9,364 nt of DNA, taken from the NCBI GenBank assembly GCA_003648395.1, contig QMPB01000130.1, positions 1 to 9,364 on the forward strand, given 5' to 3'. Positions 1 through 7,503 of the stretch are shown piece after piece. The position numbers and the translations under genes were made by a program. Numbering within the stretch: the first letter of the stretch is position 1; the number at the start of each line of letters is the position of its first letter. This DNA is from Bacteroidota bacterium. GTDB lineage: Bacteria; Bacteroidota; Bacteroidia; Bacteroidales; UBA1556. The notes under the pieces were generated by a model. That model saw only the letters and a program-made list of their open reading frames with translations. It was not told the DNA's origin and did not search any database.

Positions 1-553
1 GCCAGCAAAGATGAGATTACAACGTCATGGTAAGAAAGGTCAGCCTTTCTATCATATTGTTATTGCGGATGGTCGTGCACCTCGAGATGGAAAATATATT
101 GAGAAAATTGGCACGTATAATCCAATGACAAAACCAGCAACTATCGTTATAGATATTGATAATGCTGTAAATTGGTTACAAAAAGGAATACAACCTACTG
201 ATACAGTTCGTGCAATCCTTTCTTATAAAGGAGTTCTTTATAAGAAACACCTTTTAGGAGGAGTTACAAAAGGAGCTTTTACAGCTGAAGAAGCAGAAGC
301 TAAATTTGCTACTTGGATGGCTGAAAAAACAGCTAAGATTAATAATGCTTCTAAAGCACATCAAGACAATTTAGATAAAGCTAAGTCTGATGCTTTTGCT
401 GCTGAAACTAAAGTTAAAGAAGCTCGTGCTGAAGCAATTGCTAAACGTAAAGCTGATGCAATTGAGGCTGAAGTAAAAGAAGCTCAAGAAGAAGCAGCTC
501 CTGAAGAAGCTGCAACTGAAGAAACTGCTGCTGAAGAAACTGCTGCTGAGTAG
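1..553 (+). CDS. rpsP: 30S ribosomal protein S16 (5' end cut by window edge)
   Basis: This is ribosomal protein S16, a 16S rRNA-binding protein needed for assembly of the small subunit. The N-terminal part carries the family's hallmark stretch ([20 protein letters not shown], then [14 protein letters not shown]). The first in-frame ATG inside the window (11) is not the likely start. Bases 2-10 encode Pro-Ala-Lys in frame and base 1 is a G, so the protein most likely begins M-P-A-K-M-R-L, with only the A and T of the start codon missing. That gives 184 residues against roughly 80-90 in many bacteria. The extra length is a charged C-terminal extension from about residue 100: first lysine/alanine-rich and probably helical, then a highly acidic tail with repeated EETAA units. 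Long S16 tails are typical of Bacteroidetes. The gene ends at a strong terminator and converges with fabG. Confidence 0.96.
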   Translation, partial: PAKMRLQRHGKKGQPFYHIVIADGRAPRDGKYIEKIGTYNPMTKPATIVIDIDNAVNWLQKGIQPTDTVRAILSYKGVLYKKHLLGGVTKGAFTAEEAEAKFATWMAEKTAKINNASKAHQDNLDKAKSDAFAAETKVKEARAEAIAKRKADAIEAEVKEAQEEAAPEEAATEETAAEETAAE

Positions 554-575
554 TTCCTAAGAAACATATTTACAT

Positions 576-609
576 AAAAAAACCACTCAGAATTCTGAGT
601 GGTTTTTTT
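576..609. terminator. Bidirectional rho-independent terminator between rpsP and fabG
   Basis: This is a perfect 15-bp inverted repeat: arms 576-590 and 595-609, with an AATT centre. The core ACCACTCAG/CTGAGTGGT is flanked by seven A on the left and seven T on the right. Each strand therefore reads as a stem followed by a U-tract. It lies 22 bases after the rpsP stop and about 63 bases past the fabG stop on the other strand, so it can end both convergent transcripts. Confidence 0.93.
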
Positions 610-672
610 ATTTATCACTCATTCCTAAGCGACTAATTCTATCTTCGTAATAAACGGTCAGGAATAACCGTT

Positions 673-1419
673 TTACGTATTCATACCTCCACAAACACTA
701 ATAACCTGCCCTGTAACATAAGAAGACAAATCAGAGCCTAAGAAAATACATACATTAGCTACATCTTCAGCTTGTCCTTCTCTACGCAATGGAATAGTTT
801 TAACCCATTCTTTACGAACATCTTCTGGAAGTTTATCGGTCATTGCTGTAGCAATAAAACCTGGAGCTATAGCATTTACTCTAATACTACGAGAACCCAA
901 CTCTTGAGCAATAGACTTTGTAAATCCTATTAGCCCTGCTTTTGAAGCTGAGTAGTTAGACTGACCTGCATTACCAGACACTCCAACAACAGAACTCATA
1001 TTTACAATTGATCCACTTCTCTGCTTTAGCATTACTCTCTGTACTGCCTTTGTCATATTAAATACAGACTTCAAATTAACTGCAATTACTGCATCCCAAT
1101 CTGCCTCTGTCATTCTCATAAGTAAGTTATCACGAGTAATTCCAGCATTGTTTACTAATATATCAATACGACCAAAATCAGCCATCACATCTTCAATTAG
1201 TTTCGTTGCATCATCAAATTTTGCAGCATTTGAAGCATAAGCCTTTGCCTCAACTCCAAAAGCCTTCATCTCTGTTTCACCAGTAGCTGTATTTTCATCT
1301 AATGCTAAATCTGTAAAAGCTATATTAGCACCTTCTTTTGCAAAAGCAATTGCAATAGCTTTACCAATACCTCTTGCAGCACCAGTTATTAAAGCTGTTT
1401 TTCCATCTAATAATCCCAT
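673..1419 (-). CDS. fabG: 3-oxoacyl-[acyl-carrier-protein] reductase FabG
   Basis: This is a cytosolic short-chain dehydrogenase/reductase that reduces 3-oxoacyl-ACP to 3-hydroxyacyl-ACP with NADPH in the fatty-acid elongation cycle. At 248 residues it matches the FabG family length. The Rossmann cofactor motif TGAARGIG lies at residues 12-19 and NNAG at 90-93. The catalytic tetrad is visible as Asn115, Ser143, Tyr156 and Lys160 (YSASK at 156-160). The C-terminal PGFIATAMT segment and the GQVISVCGG end are typical of FabG. The start at 1419 gives the expected MGLLDGKTALITG N-terminus. No other fatty-acid gene adjoins it here: it is transcribed alone, converging on rpsP and diverging from the cytochrome gene. 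Other SDR reductases share the fold, but the overall pattern fits FabG best. Confidence 0.93.
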   Translation of the reverse strand: MGLLDGKTALITGAARGIGKAIAIAFAKEGANIAFTDLALDENTATGETEMKAFGVEAKAYASNAAKFDDATKLIEDVMADFGRIDILVNNAGITRDNLLMRMTEADWDAVIAVNLKSVFNMTKAVQRVMLKQRSGSIVNMSSVVGVSGNAGQSNYSASKAGLIGFTKSIAQELGSRSIRVNAIAPGFIATAMTDKLPEDVRKEWVKTIPLRREGQAEDVANVCIFLGSDLSSYVTGQVISVCGGMNT

Positions 1420-1464
1420 AAATAGTATTTATAAATATTAATAATAATTTTCTAAAATAATGCC

Positions 1465-1472
1465 CAAAGATA
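1465..1472 (-). promoter_or_regulatory. Candidate -7 element for fabG
   Basis: The minus strand reads TATCTTTG, an exact match to the Bacteroidetes TAnnTTTG element. A start of transcription a few bases downstream would leave a leader of about 40 nt before the fabG ATG at 1419. I see no convincing TTTG -33 element 19-21 bases further upstream, so the call rests on one box and its position. Confidence 0.5.
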
Positions 1473-1576
1473 AACAAATTATCAAAATTGTATATCAGCA
1501 TATTTTAATCAATAAAAACACAAGATATTTAGAAATTATGTGTCAAAATTATATTATTAACAAAATATTTAAAATT

Positions 1577-2029
1577 ATGAAAAGTAGAATTATCACAATT
1601 GGTATTGTTGGAATAAGCTTGATTGGATTAACATTTATGCTACCCCCCAAAGAGTTGAAAAATACTAAAAGCACAATCAATAAAAACACCTACACTACTA
1701 GCATTGCTTCAGCAACAGATGGTAAACAGTTATTGGAAACAAAATGCAATATGTGTCATGGAATTAAAGCTACTCACGATGCTATGCTAGCCCCTCCTTT
1801 CATTAATATTCAGAAGAAATACAAGAAAGTATATAAAACTAAAGATGAGTTTATTGATGCTATAGTTACATTTAATCTAGATCCAAAGAAAGATGATGCA
1901 ATTATGTTTGGCGCCCTCAAACAATTTGCAGTTATGCCTAAAATGGGTAATTCAAAAGAAGATTTAACTAAAATTGCAAATTATATTTATGATAGTGAAC
2001 TAGAGAACCCTGAATGGTGTAAGAATTAA
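1577..2029 (+). CDS. Membrane-anchored or exported mono-heme c-type cytochrome
   Basis: This is a small c-type cytochrome, presumably an electron carrier on the periplasmic side of the inner membrane. The frame is open from 1460, but I place the start at 1577. From there the protein opens with MKSR followed by a hydrophobic stretch (residues 5-22), a normal signal peptide or single anchor, and is 150 residues long. The upstream in-frame ATGs give a polar N-terminus unlike an export signal, and the one at 1460 lies just past the likely fabG promoter on the other strand. The heme-attachment motif CNMCH is at residues 57-61. VMPKMG at 119-124 supplies Met120 as the likely distal ligand, as in class I cytochromes c. 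No oxidase, reductase or cytochrome maturation gene adjoins it, so its redox partner cannot be inferred. The fold is secure; the specific role is not. Confidence 0.85.
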   Translation: MKSRIITIGIVGISLIGLTFMLPPKELKNTKSTINKNTYTTSIASATDGKQLLETKCNMCHGIKATHDAMLAPPFINIQKKYKKVYKTKDEFIDAIVTFNLDPKKDDAIMFGALKQFAVMPKMGNSKEDLTKIANYIYDSELENPEWCKN

Positions 2030-2051
2030 GAAATTCAATCTGCTTAGCAAT

Positions 2052-2082
2052 AAAAAAAGACCATCGTTAAATGGCCTTTTTT
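2052..2082. terminator. Bidirectional terminator between the cytochrome and GlmU-like genes
   Basis: Arms 2052-2064 (seven A, then GACCAT) and 2071-2082 (ATGGCC, then six T) enclose a 6-nt loop. In plus-strand RNA there is one A-C mismatch (2060/2075). In minus-strand RNA the same position is a G-U pair, so the hairpin is better for the minus-strand gene. It sits 22 bases after the cytochrome stop and 19 bases beyond the end of the convergent gene. Confidence 0.85.
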
Positions 2083-2101
2083 ATTGTACTTTTAATTTTT
2101 T

Positions 2102-3271
2102 CTATATTGTCATCATATTAATGTCATGCATTATTTTTTTATCAACTTCATCAAATTCTAATCCTCTACGAGCATATACTTTAGCTGCAACTTCCATAGC
2201 TTTCTTAAAATTATATTTACGAAGCCCATTAAATCCACCCCACATAAAAGATTGAACGAATTGACGTGGGAAACCTGAACCAAACAAATTAGAGCTAACT
2301 CCAACCACAGTTCCTGTATTTAGCATTGTGTTTATACTTGTTTTAGAATGATCACCCATTATCAAGCCACAGAACTGCAAGCCAGTATCAACAAATGTTT
2401 CTTGTGCATAATTCCAAATTCTAACATTATCGTAAGTATTCTTAAGATTAGAAGTATTTGTTCCTGCTCCTAAATTACACCATTCTCCAATAATAGAATT
2501 TCCCATAAATCCATCATGAACTTTATTTGAGTAACCAAATATTAAGCTATTACTAATCTCTCCACCAGCTTTACAATGAGGACCAATGGAAGTAGCCCCA
2601 TAAATCCTTGCCAATGGTCTAACACTGGAATTCTCACCTAAGGCAAAAGGTCCTTTAACAACGGCTCCTTCCAATATTTCAGAATCTTTACCTAAATATA
2701 TGGGTCCGTTAGTTGCATTTAGATATGCAAACTCAACTTTTGCCCCCTCTTCAATAAATATTTTATGATTACCAATAATTCTATTTGTATCACTAATAGG
2801 TTGAGATTTTCTTCCTTTAGTAATTATTTCAAAGTCATTAACAATAGTTGTATCTAATTTTGAGAACAAATCCCAAATATTATTTATACATACTGTTTGT
2901 GCTTCTAATGATATTTCTGAAGAATCTGATATCTCCATATTTTCAATATTATCAAGGCTTAAGTTCATTGCTATAACCTTAACTTTACCCACAAGGGCTT
3001 GATCTGGCTTCAAAGAATGAATTTGTTTTAGAAGAGCTTCATTGGGGCAAATACTACTATTAATTAGAATATTACCTTCTTTCTTCTTAATTAATGGAAA
3101 TTTTTTACTGAGATATTTCTCTGTTAAGGTTGAAGTTTTTTTACCAAGAATTCTCTCCCATTTCTCTCTCATTGTACTAATGCCGAAACGTATATCTGCA
3201 ACAGGTCTAGTAAATGTTAATGGCAACAATTCCTCCCTAACTCTCTGATCATCAAATAATATATAGTTCAT
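2102..3271 (-). CDS. GlmU-like sugar-1-phosphate nucleotidyltransferase / acetyltransferase (Bacteroidetes type)
   Basis: This is a 389-residue protein of the Bacteroidetes GlmU-like group, thought to make UDP-N-acetylglucosamine for peptidoglycan and lipopolysaccharide. The N-terminal half opens with the group's signature (LPLTFTRPVADIRFG, residues 16-30) instead of the usual GxGTRM nucleotide-binding loop of pyrophosphorylases. Residues about 165-335 form a left-handed beta-helix of hexapeptide repeats. Within it, NKVHDGFMGNSIIG followed by NLGAGTNTSN (249-276) resembles the acetyltransferase site of E. coli GlmU. By eye, His252 lines up with the catalytic His363 of that enzyme. Acetyltransferase activity is therefore well supported by motif, while uridylyltransferase activity is an inference from the family. 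It is transcribed alone, with its own promoter and terminator, and diverges from the ABC exporter, another envelope gene. Confidence 0.85.
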   Translation of the reverse strand: MNYILFDDQRVREELLPLTFTRPVADIRFGISTMREKWERILGKKTSTLTEKYLSKKFPLIKKKEGNILINSSICPNEALLKQIHSLKPDQALVGKVKVIAMNLSLDNIENMEISDSSEISLEAQTVCINNIWDLFSKLDTTIVNDFEIITKGRKSQPISDTNRIIGNHKIFIEEGAKVEFAYLNATNGPIYLGKDSEILEGAVVKGPFALGENSSVRPLARIYGATSIGPHCKAGGEISNSLIFGYSNKVHDGFMGNSIIGEWCNLGAGTNTSNLKNTYDNVRIWNYAQETFVDTGLQFCGLIMGDHSKTSINTMLNTGTVVGVSSNLFGSGFPRQFVQSFMWGGFNGLRKYNFKKAMEVAAKVYARRGLEFDEVDKKIMHDINMMTI

Positions 3272-3294
3272 ATTTTCTTAATTTTTGAATATAT

Positions 3295-3327
3295 CAAAGA
3301 TATGATTATTTTTTAAATTACCGCAAA
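3295..3327 (-). promoter_or_regulatory. Promoter of the GlmU-like gene (TTTG-N21-TATCTTTG)
   Basis: On the minus strand a TTTG -33 box (3327-3324) is followed, after 21 bases, by TATCTTTG (3302-3295). This fits the Bacteroidetes primary-sigma consensus TTTG-N19-21-TAnnTTTG in both boxes and spacing. The expected transcript start leaves a leader of under 20 nt before the ATG at 3271. It is the best promoter in the window. Confidence 0.72.
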
Positions 3328-3370
3328 TAAATTTTATTTATATTTTAAGTGAAATAATCTTCAAATTAAG

Positions 3371-3378
3371 TAAATTTG
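3371..3378 (+). promoter_or_regulatory. Candidate -7 element for the ABC exporter-recF operon
   Basis: TAAATTTG, followed by C, matches the Bacteroidetes TAnnTTTG box and ends 17 bases before the ATG at 3396. The implied leader is only about 10 nt, short but compatible with Shine-Dalgarno-independent initiation. The -33 region is T-rich but has no clear TTTG. Confidence 0.55.
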
Positions 3379-3395
3379 CAGATTAATCAGTTTTT

Positions 3396-5225
3396 ATGAA
3401 AGAATTCCGAAGATTACTCAGTTACATTAAACCATATAAGCATTATGCTTTTATGAATGTGGTTTTTAACTTCCTAACTATTATGTTTACCATAGTCTCT
3501 CTGGGTATGATAATTCCATTTTTGAAACTTATTGTTGGAGTAGATGAACTTGTGGTAAGTGCTCCTGCTAAATTTATATTTTGGAATAAAGACACATGGC
3601 AGCCAAACTTAAATTACCAAATAAGTAAAATGATAAGTGAGCAAGGTGCCGAACATGTTCTAATACTAATTAGTGTATCTATTATTGGTATGTTTTTTCT
3701 TAAAAACTTCTTCCGATACCTTGCAATGTATATTCTTGCTCCTCTTCGCAATGGTGTTATTCGTGATATCAGAAACAGTATCTATTCTAAACTTATTAGA
3801 CTTCCAATATCATTTTATGCTAATAAAAAGAAAGGTGATATTATTGCCCGTGCTACAAATGACGTGCAAGATGTAGAGTGGACTATTATGGGTTCTTTGG
3901 AGATTCTTTTTAGGGATTCTATTACTGTAATTGCTTTTATGACTACCTTGTTTATTATTAGTACAGAACTAACTCTTATTATGTTAACTGTACTTCCTAT
4001 TGCTGGTTTCATTATTGCTAAAATTGGTAAATCTTTAAGACGAAAATCTTTAAAAGCACAAACAATGAATGGTGTACTCCTATCCTATCTTGACGAAGCA
4101 ATGGGTGGATTGAGAATTATTAAGGCTTTTAATGCAATTAATTACTCTGAAAACAAATTTCATAACCACAATAATGAATATTCTAAAGTAATGATTGGCG
4201 TTTTCCGTAGAGGCGACCTGTCTGCTCCATTGAGCGAGTTCTTTGGCATAATAGTAATGTCAATAGTTCTTTGGTATGGCGGTAAACTTATTCTTAGTAA
4301 AGAAAGTTTGATGGATGGCGCTACTTTCATCTTTTATATTACTCTATTCTCGCAAGTTATTCCTTCTGTAAAATCATTCTCAAGTGGATATTATAGAATA
4401 CAAAAGGGGATTTCTTCAGCACAACGTATTTGGGAAATTGTAGACGCTAAAGATACTTTAACAGAAAAAGAAAATGCAATTTCTAAAACAGATTTTAATT
4501 CATCAATATCATACGAAAACCTTAGCTTTAAATATGAAGATGAATATGTTTTAAACGAAATTAATCTTAATATAAAAAAAGGTAAAACCATAGCTATAGT
4601 TGGAGCTTCTGGTGCAGGTAAATCTACTCTTGTTGATTTATTACCACGTTTTTATGACCCAAATAGTGGTAGTATTAAAATAGACGATACTGACATTAGA
4701 GATATTAAAATTAAAGATTTAAGGTCATTAATGGGAATTGTAAATCAAGAATCCATATTGTTTAATGATACAATATTTAATAATATTGCATTTGGAATGA
4801 CTGACATTAAAGAAGAAGATGTAATAAATGCTGCTAAAATTGCAAATGCCCATGAGTTTATTAAAGACTTACCTGAAGGATATTATACGCATATTGGAGA
4901 TAGAGGAAATAAACTTTCTGGCGGACAAAAACAAAGAATTAGTATTGCAAGAGCAGTTCTGAAAAATCCTCCAATTATGATTCTTGATGAGGCAACTTCT
5001 GCATTAGACACTGAATCAGAAAGACTTGTGCAAAATGCTCTAGAAAATCTAATGAAAAATAGAACCTCCATTGTTATCGCCCACAGACTTTCTACAATTA
5101 AAAATGCTGATGAAATTATAGTAGTTGATAAAGGTCAAATAGTAGAGCAAGGAACTCATAAAGAGCTAATTGAGTTATCAGGAATATACCATAAATTGCA
5201 TGACTTACAATCATTTGCAAAATAA
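3396..5225 (+). CDS. MsbA-type ABC exporter, fused transmembrane and ATPase domains
   Basis: This is a 609-residue half-transporter, presumably acting as a homodimer in the inner membrane. Hydrophobic segments at about residues 18-45, 88-115, 170-190, 192-210, 282-300 and 308-325 make up the six-helix exporter domain. The ATPase domain from about 370 is complete: Walker A GASGAGKST (403-411), Q-loop Gln451, signature LSGGQ (507-511), Walker B IMILDE with catalytic Glu532, D-loop SALD, and switch His563 in IAHRLS. Length, domain order and the N-terminal RRLLSYIKPYK resemble proteins called MsbA-like lipid A or lipid flippases in Bacteroidetes, but drug or peptide exporters look much the same, so the substrate is inferred. 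It heads a same-strand operon with the response regulator 22 bases downstream, and is divergent from the GlmU-like envelope gene. Confidence 0.9.
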   Translation: MKEFRRLLSYIKPYKHYAFMNVVFNFLTIMFTIVSLGMIIPFLKLIVGVDELVVSAPAKFIFWNKDTWQPNLNYQISKMISEQGAEHVLILISVSIIGMFFLKNFFRYLAMYILAPLRNGVIRDIRNSIYSKLIRLPISFYANKKKGDIIARATNDVQDVEWTIMGSLEILFRDSITVIAFMTTLFIISTELTLIMLTVLPIAGFIIAKIGKSLRRKSLKAQTMNGVLLSYLDEAMGGLRIIKAFNAINYSENKFHNHNNEYSKVMIGVFRRGDLSAPLSEFFGIIVMSIVLWYGGKLILSKESLMDGATFIFYITLFSQVIPSVKSFSSGYYRIQKGISSAQRIWEIVDAKDTLTEKENAISKTDFNSSISYENLSFKYEDEYVLNEINLNIKKGKTIAIVGASGAGKSTLVDLLPRFYDPNSGSIKIDDTDIRDIKIKDLRSLMGIVNQESILFNDTIFNNIAFGMTDIKEEDVINAAKIANAHEFIKDLPEGYYTHIGDRGNKLSGGQKQRISIARAVLKNPPIMILDEATSALDTESERLVQNALENLMKNRTSIVIAHRLSTIKNADEIIVVDKGQIVEQGTHKELIELSGIYHKLHDLQSFAK

Positions 5226-5247
5226 TAATTAAAGTTAACTAACAATT

Positions 5248-5964
5248 ATGAGCAATACAGCAATTAGAATAATTTACGTAGAAGACGATCTTAACTTAAG
5301 TATGGTTGTTAAAGATTTTCTTATTATGAAAGACTATATAGTTTATCATTTTGATAATGCTGAAGATTTAATAAAAAATTGGGATAAACTTGATGCTGAT
5401 ATCTGTTTATTAGATATAATGCTACCCAAAATGGATGGTTATCAATTAGCTAAATTTATTAAAAATCATGATAATAATATTCCAATTGTATTTCTCTCTG
5501 CTAAGAATCAAATAAACGATAAAATTCAAGGTCTGAAAATTGGTGCTGACGATTATATTACGAAACCATTCAGTACATTAGAGTTGGACTTAAGAATAAA
5601 AGCAATTATCAAACGTATTGATAAACAGCCACTTGAAAATAGAAAAAAAAATCAAAAAATAAAACTTGGCAATATTATTTATGACGAAAAAGATTTTCTT
5701 ATTATTACACATAGTAAAAAAGTTAAACTTACAAAAAAAGAAAATCAATTATTAAAGATACTAATTACAAACAAAAATAATATTGTAACGAGAAATGAAC
5801 TTTTAGAAAAAATATGGGGTGAGGTAAATCATTTAAACTCTCGTAGTATGGATGTGTATTTAAGTAAAATTAGAAAATTATTAGTTGAAGAACCAAATAT
5901 TGCTATTATTAATTATCATAGTACTGGATTCAAATTAGACACTTCTAAACTAGATAACAATTAA
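5248..5964 (+). CDS. OmpR/PhoB-family response regulator (RprY-like)
   Basis: This is a 238-residue two-component response regulator: a receiver domain (about 6-122) joined to a winged-helix DNA-binding domain (about 138-231). Receiver residues are all present: acidic pocket Asp13/Asp14, phospho-acceptor Asp56 in LLDIMLP, Ser84 in FLSAK, and Lys106 in ITKPF. The output domain shows LTKKENQLLKIL and the recognition-helix segment RSMDVYLSKIRKLL (199-212) of the OmpR/PhoB class. The receiver is like RprY-type regulators of Bacteroidetes, but I cannot assign the exact orthologue. No sensor kinase is within this window, so the partner is elsewhere or further away. The stop codon overlaps the recF start by one base (TAATG), which suggests translational coupling. 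Confidence 0.9.
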   Translation: MSNTAIRIIYVEDDLNLSMVVKDFLIMKDYIVYHFDNAEDLIKNWDKLDADICLLDIMLPKMDGYQLAKFIKNHDNNIPIVFLSAKNQINDKIQGLKIGADDYITKPFSTLELDLRIKAIIKRIDKQPLENRKKNQKIKLGNIIYDEKDFLIITHSKKVKLTKKENQLLKILITNKNNIVTRNELLEKIWGEVNHLNSRSMDVYLSKIRKLLVEEPNIAIINYHSTGFKLDTSKLDNN

Positions 5965-7082
5965 TGAAAATAACAGAATTAACTCTAAACCAATTTAAGA
6001 ATAATAGAGAAAGTAATATTGACCTAAGTTCTAGGATAAATATTTTCGTAGGCGAAAATGGGGCAGGTAAAACAAACATACTTGATGCTATTTACTATTT
6101 ATCATTCTGTAAAAGCCCTCAAAACTCATTCGACAATCAAAATATTCTTCATGGTGAAGAATATTTTATGATAAAAGGAGAATACTCAAATTCTGATGAG
6201 ACTAATGAAAAAGTCCATGTTTCTTATTCAAAAAACGATAGAAAAAGAGTTAAACGCAATGATAAAGAATATGATAGGCTTGCTGACCATATAGGAGAAT
6301 TTCCACTTGTAATGATTAGTCCTGCTGATACAAATTTAATATATGGCGGCAGCGATGACAGAAGAAAATATATTGATGGTGTAATTTCTCAATTTGATAG
6401 AGCTTACCTTAATACAATACTAAATTATAATAAAGTATTACAACAAAGGAATGCCTTTATACGTAATTTATCTGACAATCATAATATTGACAAAAGTCTT
6501 TTACAGATACTAGACTCCAAATTGTGCCAATACGGACACGATATTCATACTAAAAGAGAAGCTTTCCTGAAAGAATTTATTCCTCTTGTGCAGACTTACT
6601 ATGAATTTATTTCTGATAATAAAGAGAAAGCCAATATTAAATATCGCTCTCAACTAACTAATAGCGATTTTTGCCAACTACTTAGAGATAACTATAGAAA
6701 AGATTTGGCTGTAAAACATTCTAGTGTTGGCATTCATAGAGATGATATAATATTTGAATTAGGTGGTTTTCCAATTAAGAAATTTGGTTCACAAGGCCAA
6801 CAGAAATCATTTCTTATAAGTCTAAAGGTTGCCCAATTTGAATACACTTATAAAAAGAAAACCTATAAGCCTCTTCTATTATTAGATGATATATTTGATA
6901 AATTAGATATTCATAGGGTTCATCAGCTTATGAAATTAGTTAGTAGAAATGAATTTGGTCAAATATTTATTACCGATACAAATAAAGACCGGATTGAGAA
7001 TATATTCCAGAATATTAACGTAGAAAGAAAAGTGTTTTCTGTAAACAGTGGCAAAATTGAAATAATTGTAAATAATGAATAG
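5964..7082 (+). CDS. recF: DNA replication and repair protein RecF
   Basis: RecF is an SMC-like ATPase that binds DNA and, with RecO and RecR, loads RecA at single-strand gaps and stalled forks. The protein is 372 residues, normal for the family. It starts MKITELTLNQFKNN, the usual N-terminal strand, followed by Walker A GENGAGKT (30-37). The RecF-typical GIHRDD lies at 256-261, the ABC signature SQGQQKS at 276-282, and Walker B LLLLDD with D-loop FDKLD at 304-315. It has no long coiled coil, which separates it from RecN and SMC. It is not next to dnaA or dnaN here. It lies between a response regulator (1-bp overlap) and the DUF721 gene (8-bp overlap), an arrangement implying co-transcription from the exporter promoter. 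Confidence 0.97.
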   Translation: MKITELTLNQFKNNRESNIDLSSRINIFVGENGAGKTNILDAIYYLSFCKSPQNSFDNQNILHGEEYFMIKGEYSNSDETNEKVHVSYSKNDRKRVKRNDKEYDRLADHIGEFPLVMISPADTNLIYGGSDDRRKYIDGVISQFDRAYLNTILNYNKVLQQRNAFIRNLSDNHNIDKSLLQILDSKLCQYGHDIHTKREAFLKEFIPLVQTYYEFISDNKEKANIKYRSQLTNSDFCQLLRDNYRKDLAVKHSSVGIHRDDIIFELGGFPIKKFGSQGQQKSFLISLKVAQFEYTYKKKTYKPLLLLDDIFDKLDIHRVHQLMKLVSRNEFGQIFITDTNKDRIENIFQNINVERKVFSVNSGKIEIIVNNE

Positions 7083-7383
7083 AGATAACACATATAAAAG
7101 AACTAATAGTCAGAGTTTAGGTGAAGTAATTCAGCAATACATCAAGAATAGCGGAATTCAGCCTAAACTTGATGAAGCTACTATTATTGAGAAATGGGAA
7201 GAAATTGTAGGTAAAATGATTGCTAAACATACTATAGACTTATATATTAAAAACAAAAAACTCTTCATAAAATTTGATTCTTCTGCCCTTAGACAAGAAG
7301 TCCACTATGCAAAATCTAAACTATTAGAGAATGTAAATAATGCTGTTGAGCATAATGCTATTTTCGAAATTGTTCTTCTTTAA
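7075..7383 (+). CDS. DUF721 / DciA-like protein
   Basis: This is a small protein of 102 residues matching the DUF721 family. That family includes DciA, the helicase operator/loader that helps place the replicative helicase DnaB in bacteria lacking DnaC or DnaI. Visible family features are the N-terminal LGEVIQQYIKNSGIQPKLDEA (helix), then IEKWEEIVGKMIAKHT, and the strand-helix segment LFIKFDSSALRQEVHYAKSKLLENVN. The last of these is the KH-like nucleic-acid-binding fold. It has essentially no extra tail. Its start lies inside recF (8-bp overlap), so it is translated with recF. Pairing with recF fits a replication-linked role, but helicase loading by this protein is inferred from the family, not shown here. 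No clear terminator follows it. Confidence 0.85.
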   Translation: MNRDNTYKRTNSQSLGEVIQQYIKNSGIQPKLDEATIIEKWEEIVGKMIAKHTIDLYIKNKKLFIKFDSSALRQEVHYAKSKLLENVNNAVEHNAIFEIVLL

Positions 7384-7495
7384 TTTCAATAATGCATGGC
7401 TCAATGATTAAATGTAATATTTTATTGATTTCATTGTATAATTAATATTAGTAAAATTTAACCCATATTAACAATCGAATAAAGAATTGAATTTG

Positions 7496-7503
7496 TATCT
7501 TTG
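7496..7503 (+). promoter_or_regulatory. Candidate -7 element for the ArsC-like/DUF1573 gene cluster
   Basis: TATCTTTG, followed by C, is an exact TAnnTTTG match 27 bases before the ATG at 7531, giving a leader of about 20 nt. No good -33 TTTG is seen at the usual spacing. The box also explains why the in-frame TTG at 7501 is not a start codon, since that TTG is the end of the promoter element. Confidence 0.6.

Noticed and set aside
652..673. Hairpin AAACGGT / ACCGTTT just after the fabG stop
   Set aside because: It has a 7-bp stem with an 8-nt loop and no U-tract, overlaps the fabG stop codon, and sits next to a much stronger terminator at 576-609. It could be chance.
1488..1520. Plus-strand promoter for the cytochrome gene (TTG at 1488, TAAAAACA at 1513)
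   Set aside because: The downstream box departs from TAnnTTTG at several positions and the spacing is slightly long. Not strong enough to call.
3042..3248. Plus-strand open frame of 68 codons opposite the GlmU-like gene
   Set aside because: It is wholly antisense to a well-supported gene, and its translation shows no family features. The same applies to the frames at 3673-3876 (+), 3815-4012 (-), 4391-4591 (-), 4883-5071 (-) and 8304-8501 (-), which lie within or opposite the exporter and DUF1573 genes.
7402..7436. CAATGA / TCATTG inverted repeat after the DUF721 gene as a terminator
   Set aside because: It has only 6 paired bases around a 23-nt loop, with no T-run after it.
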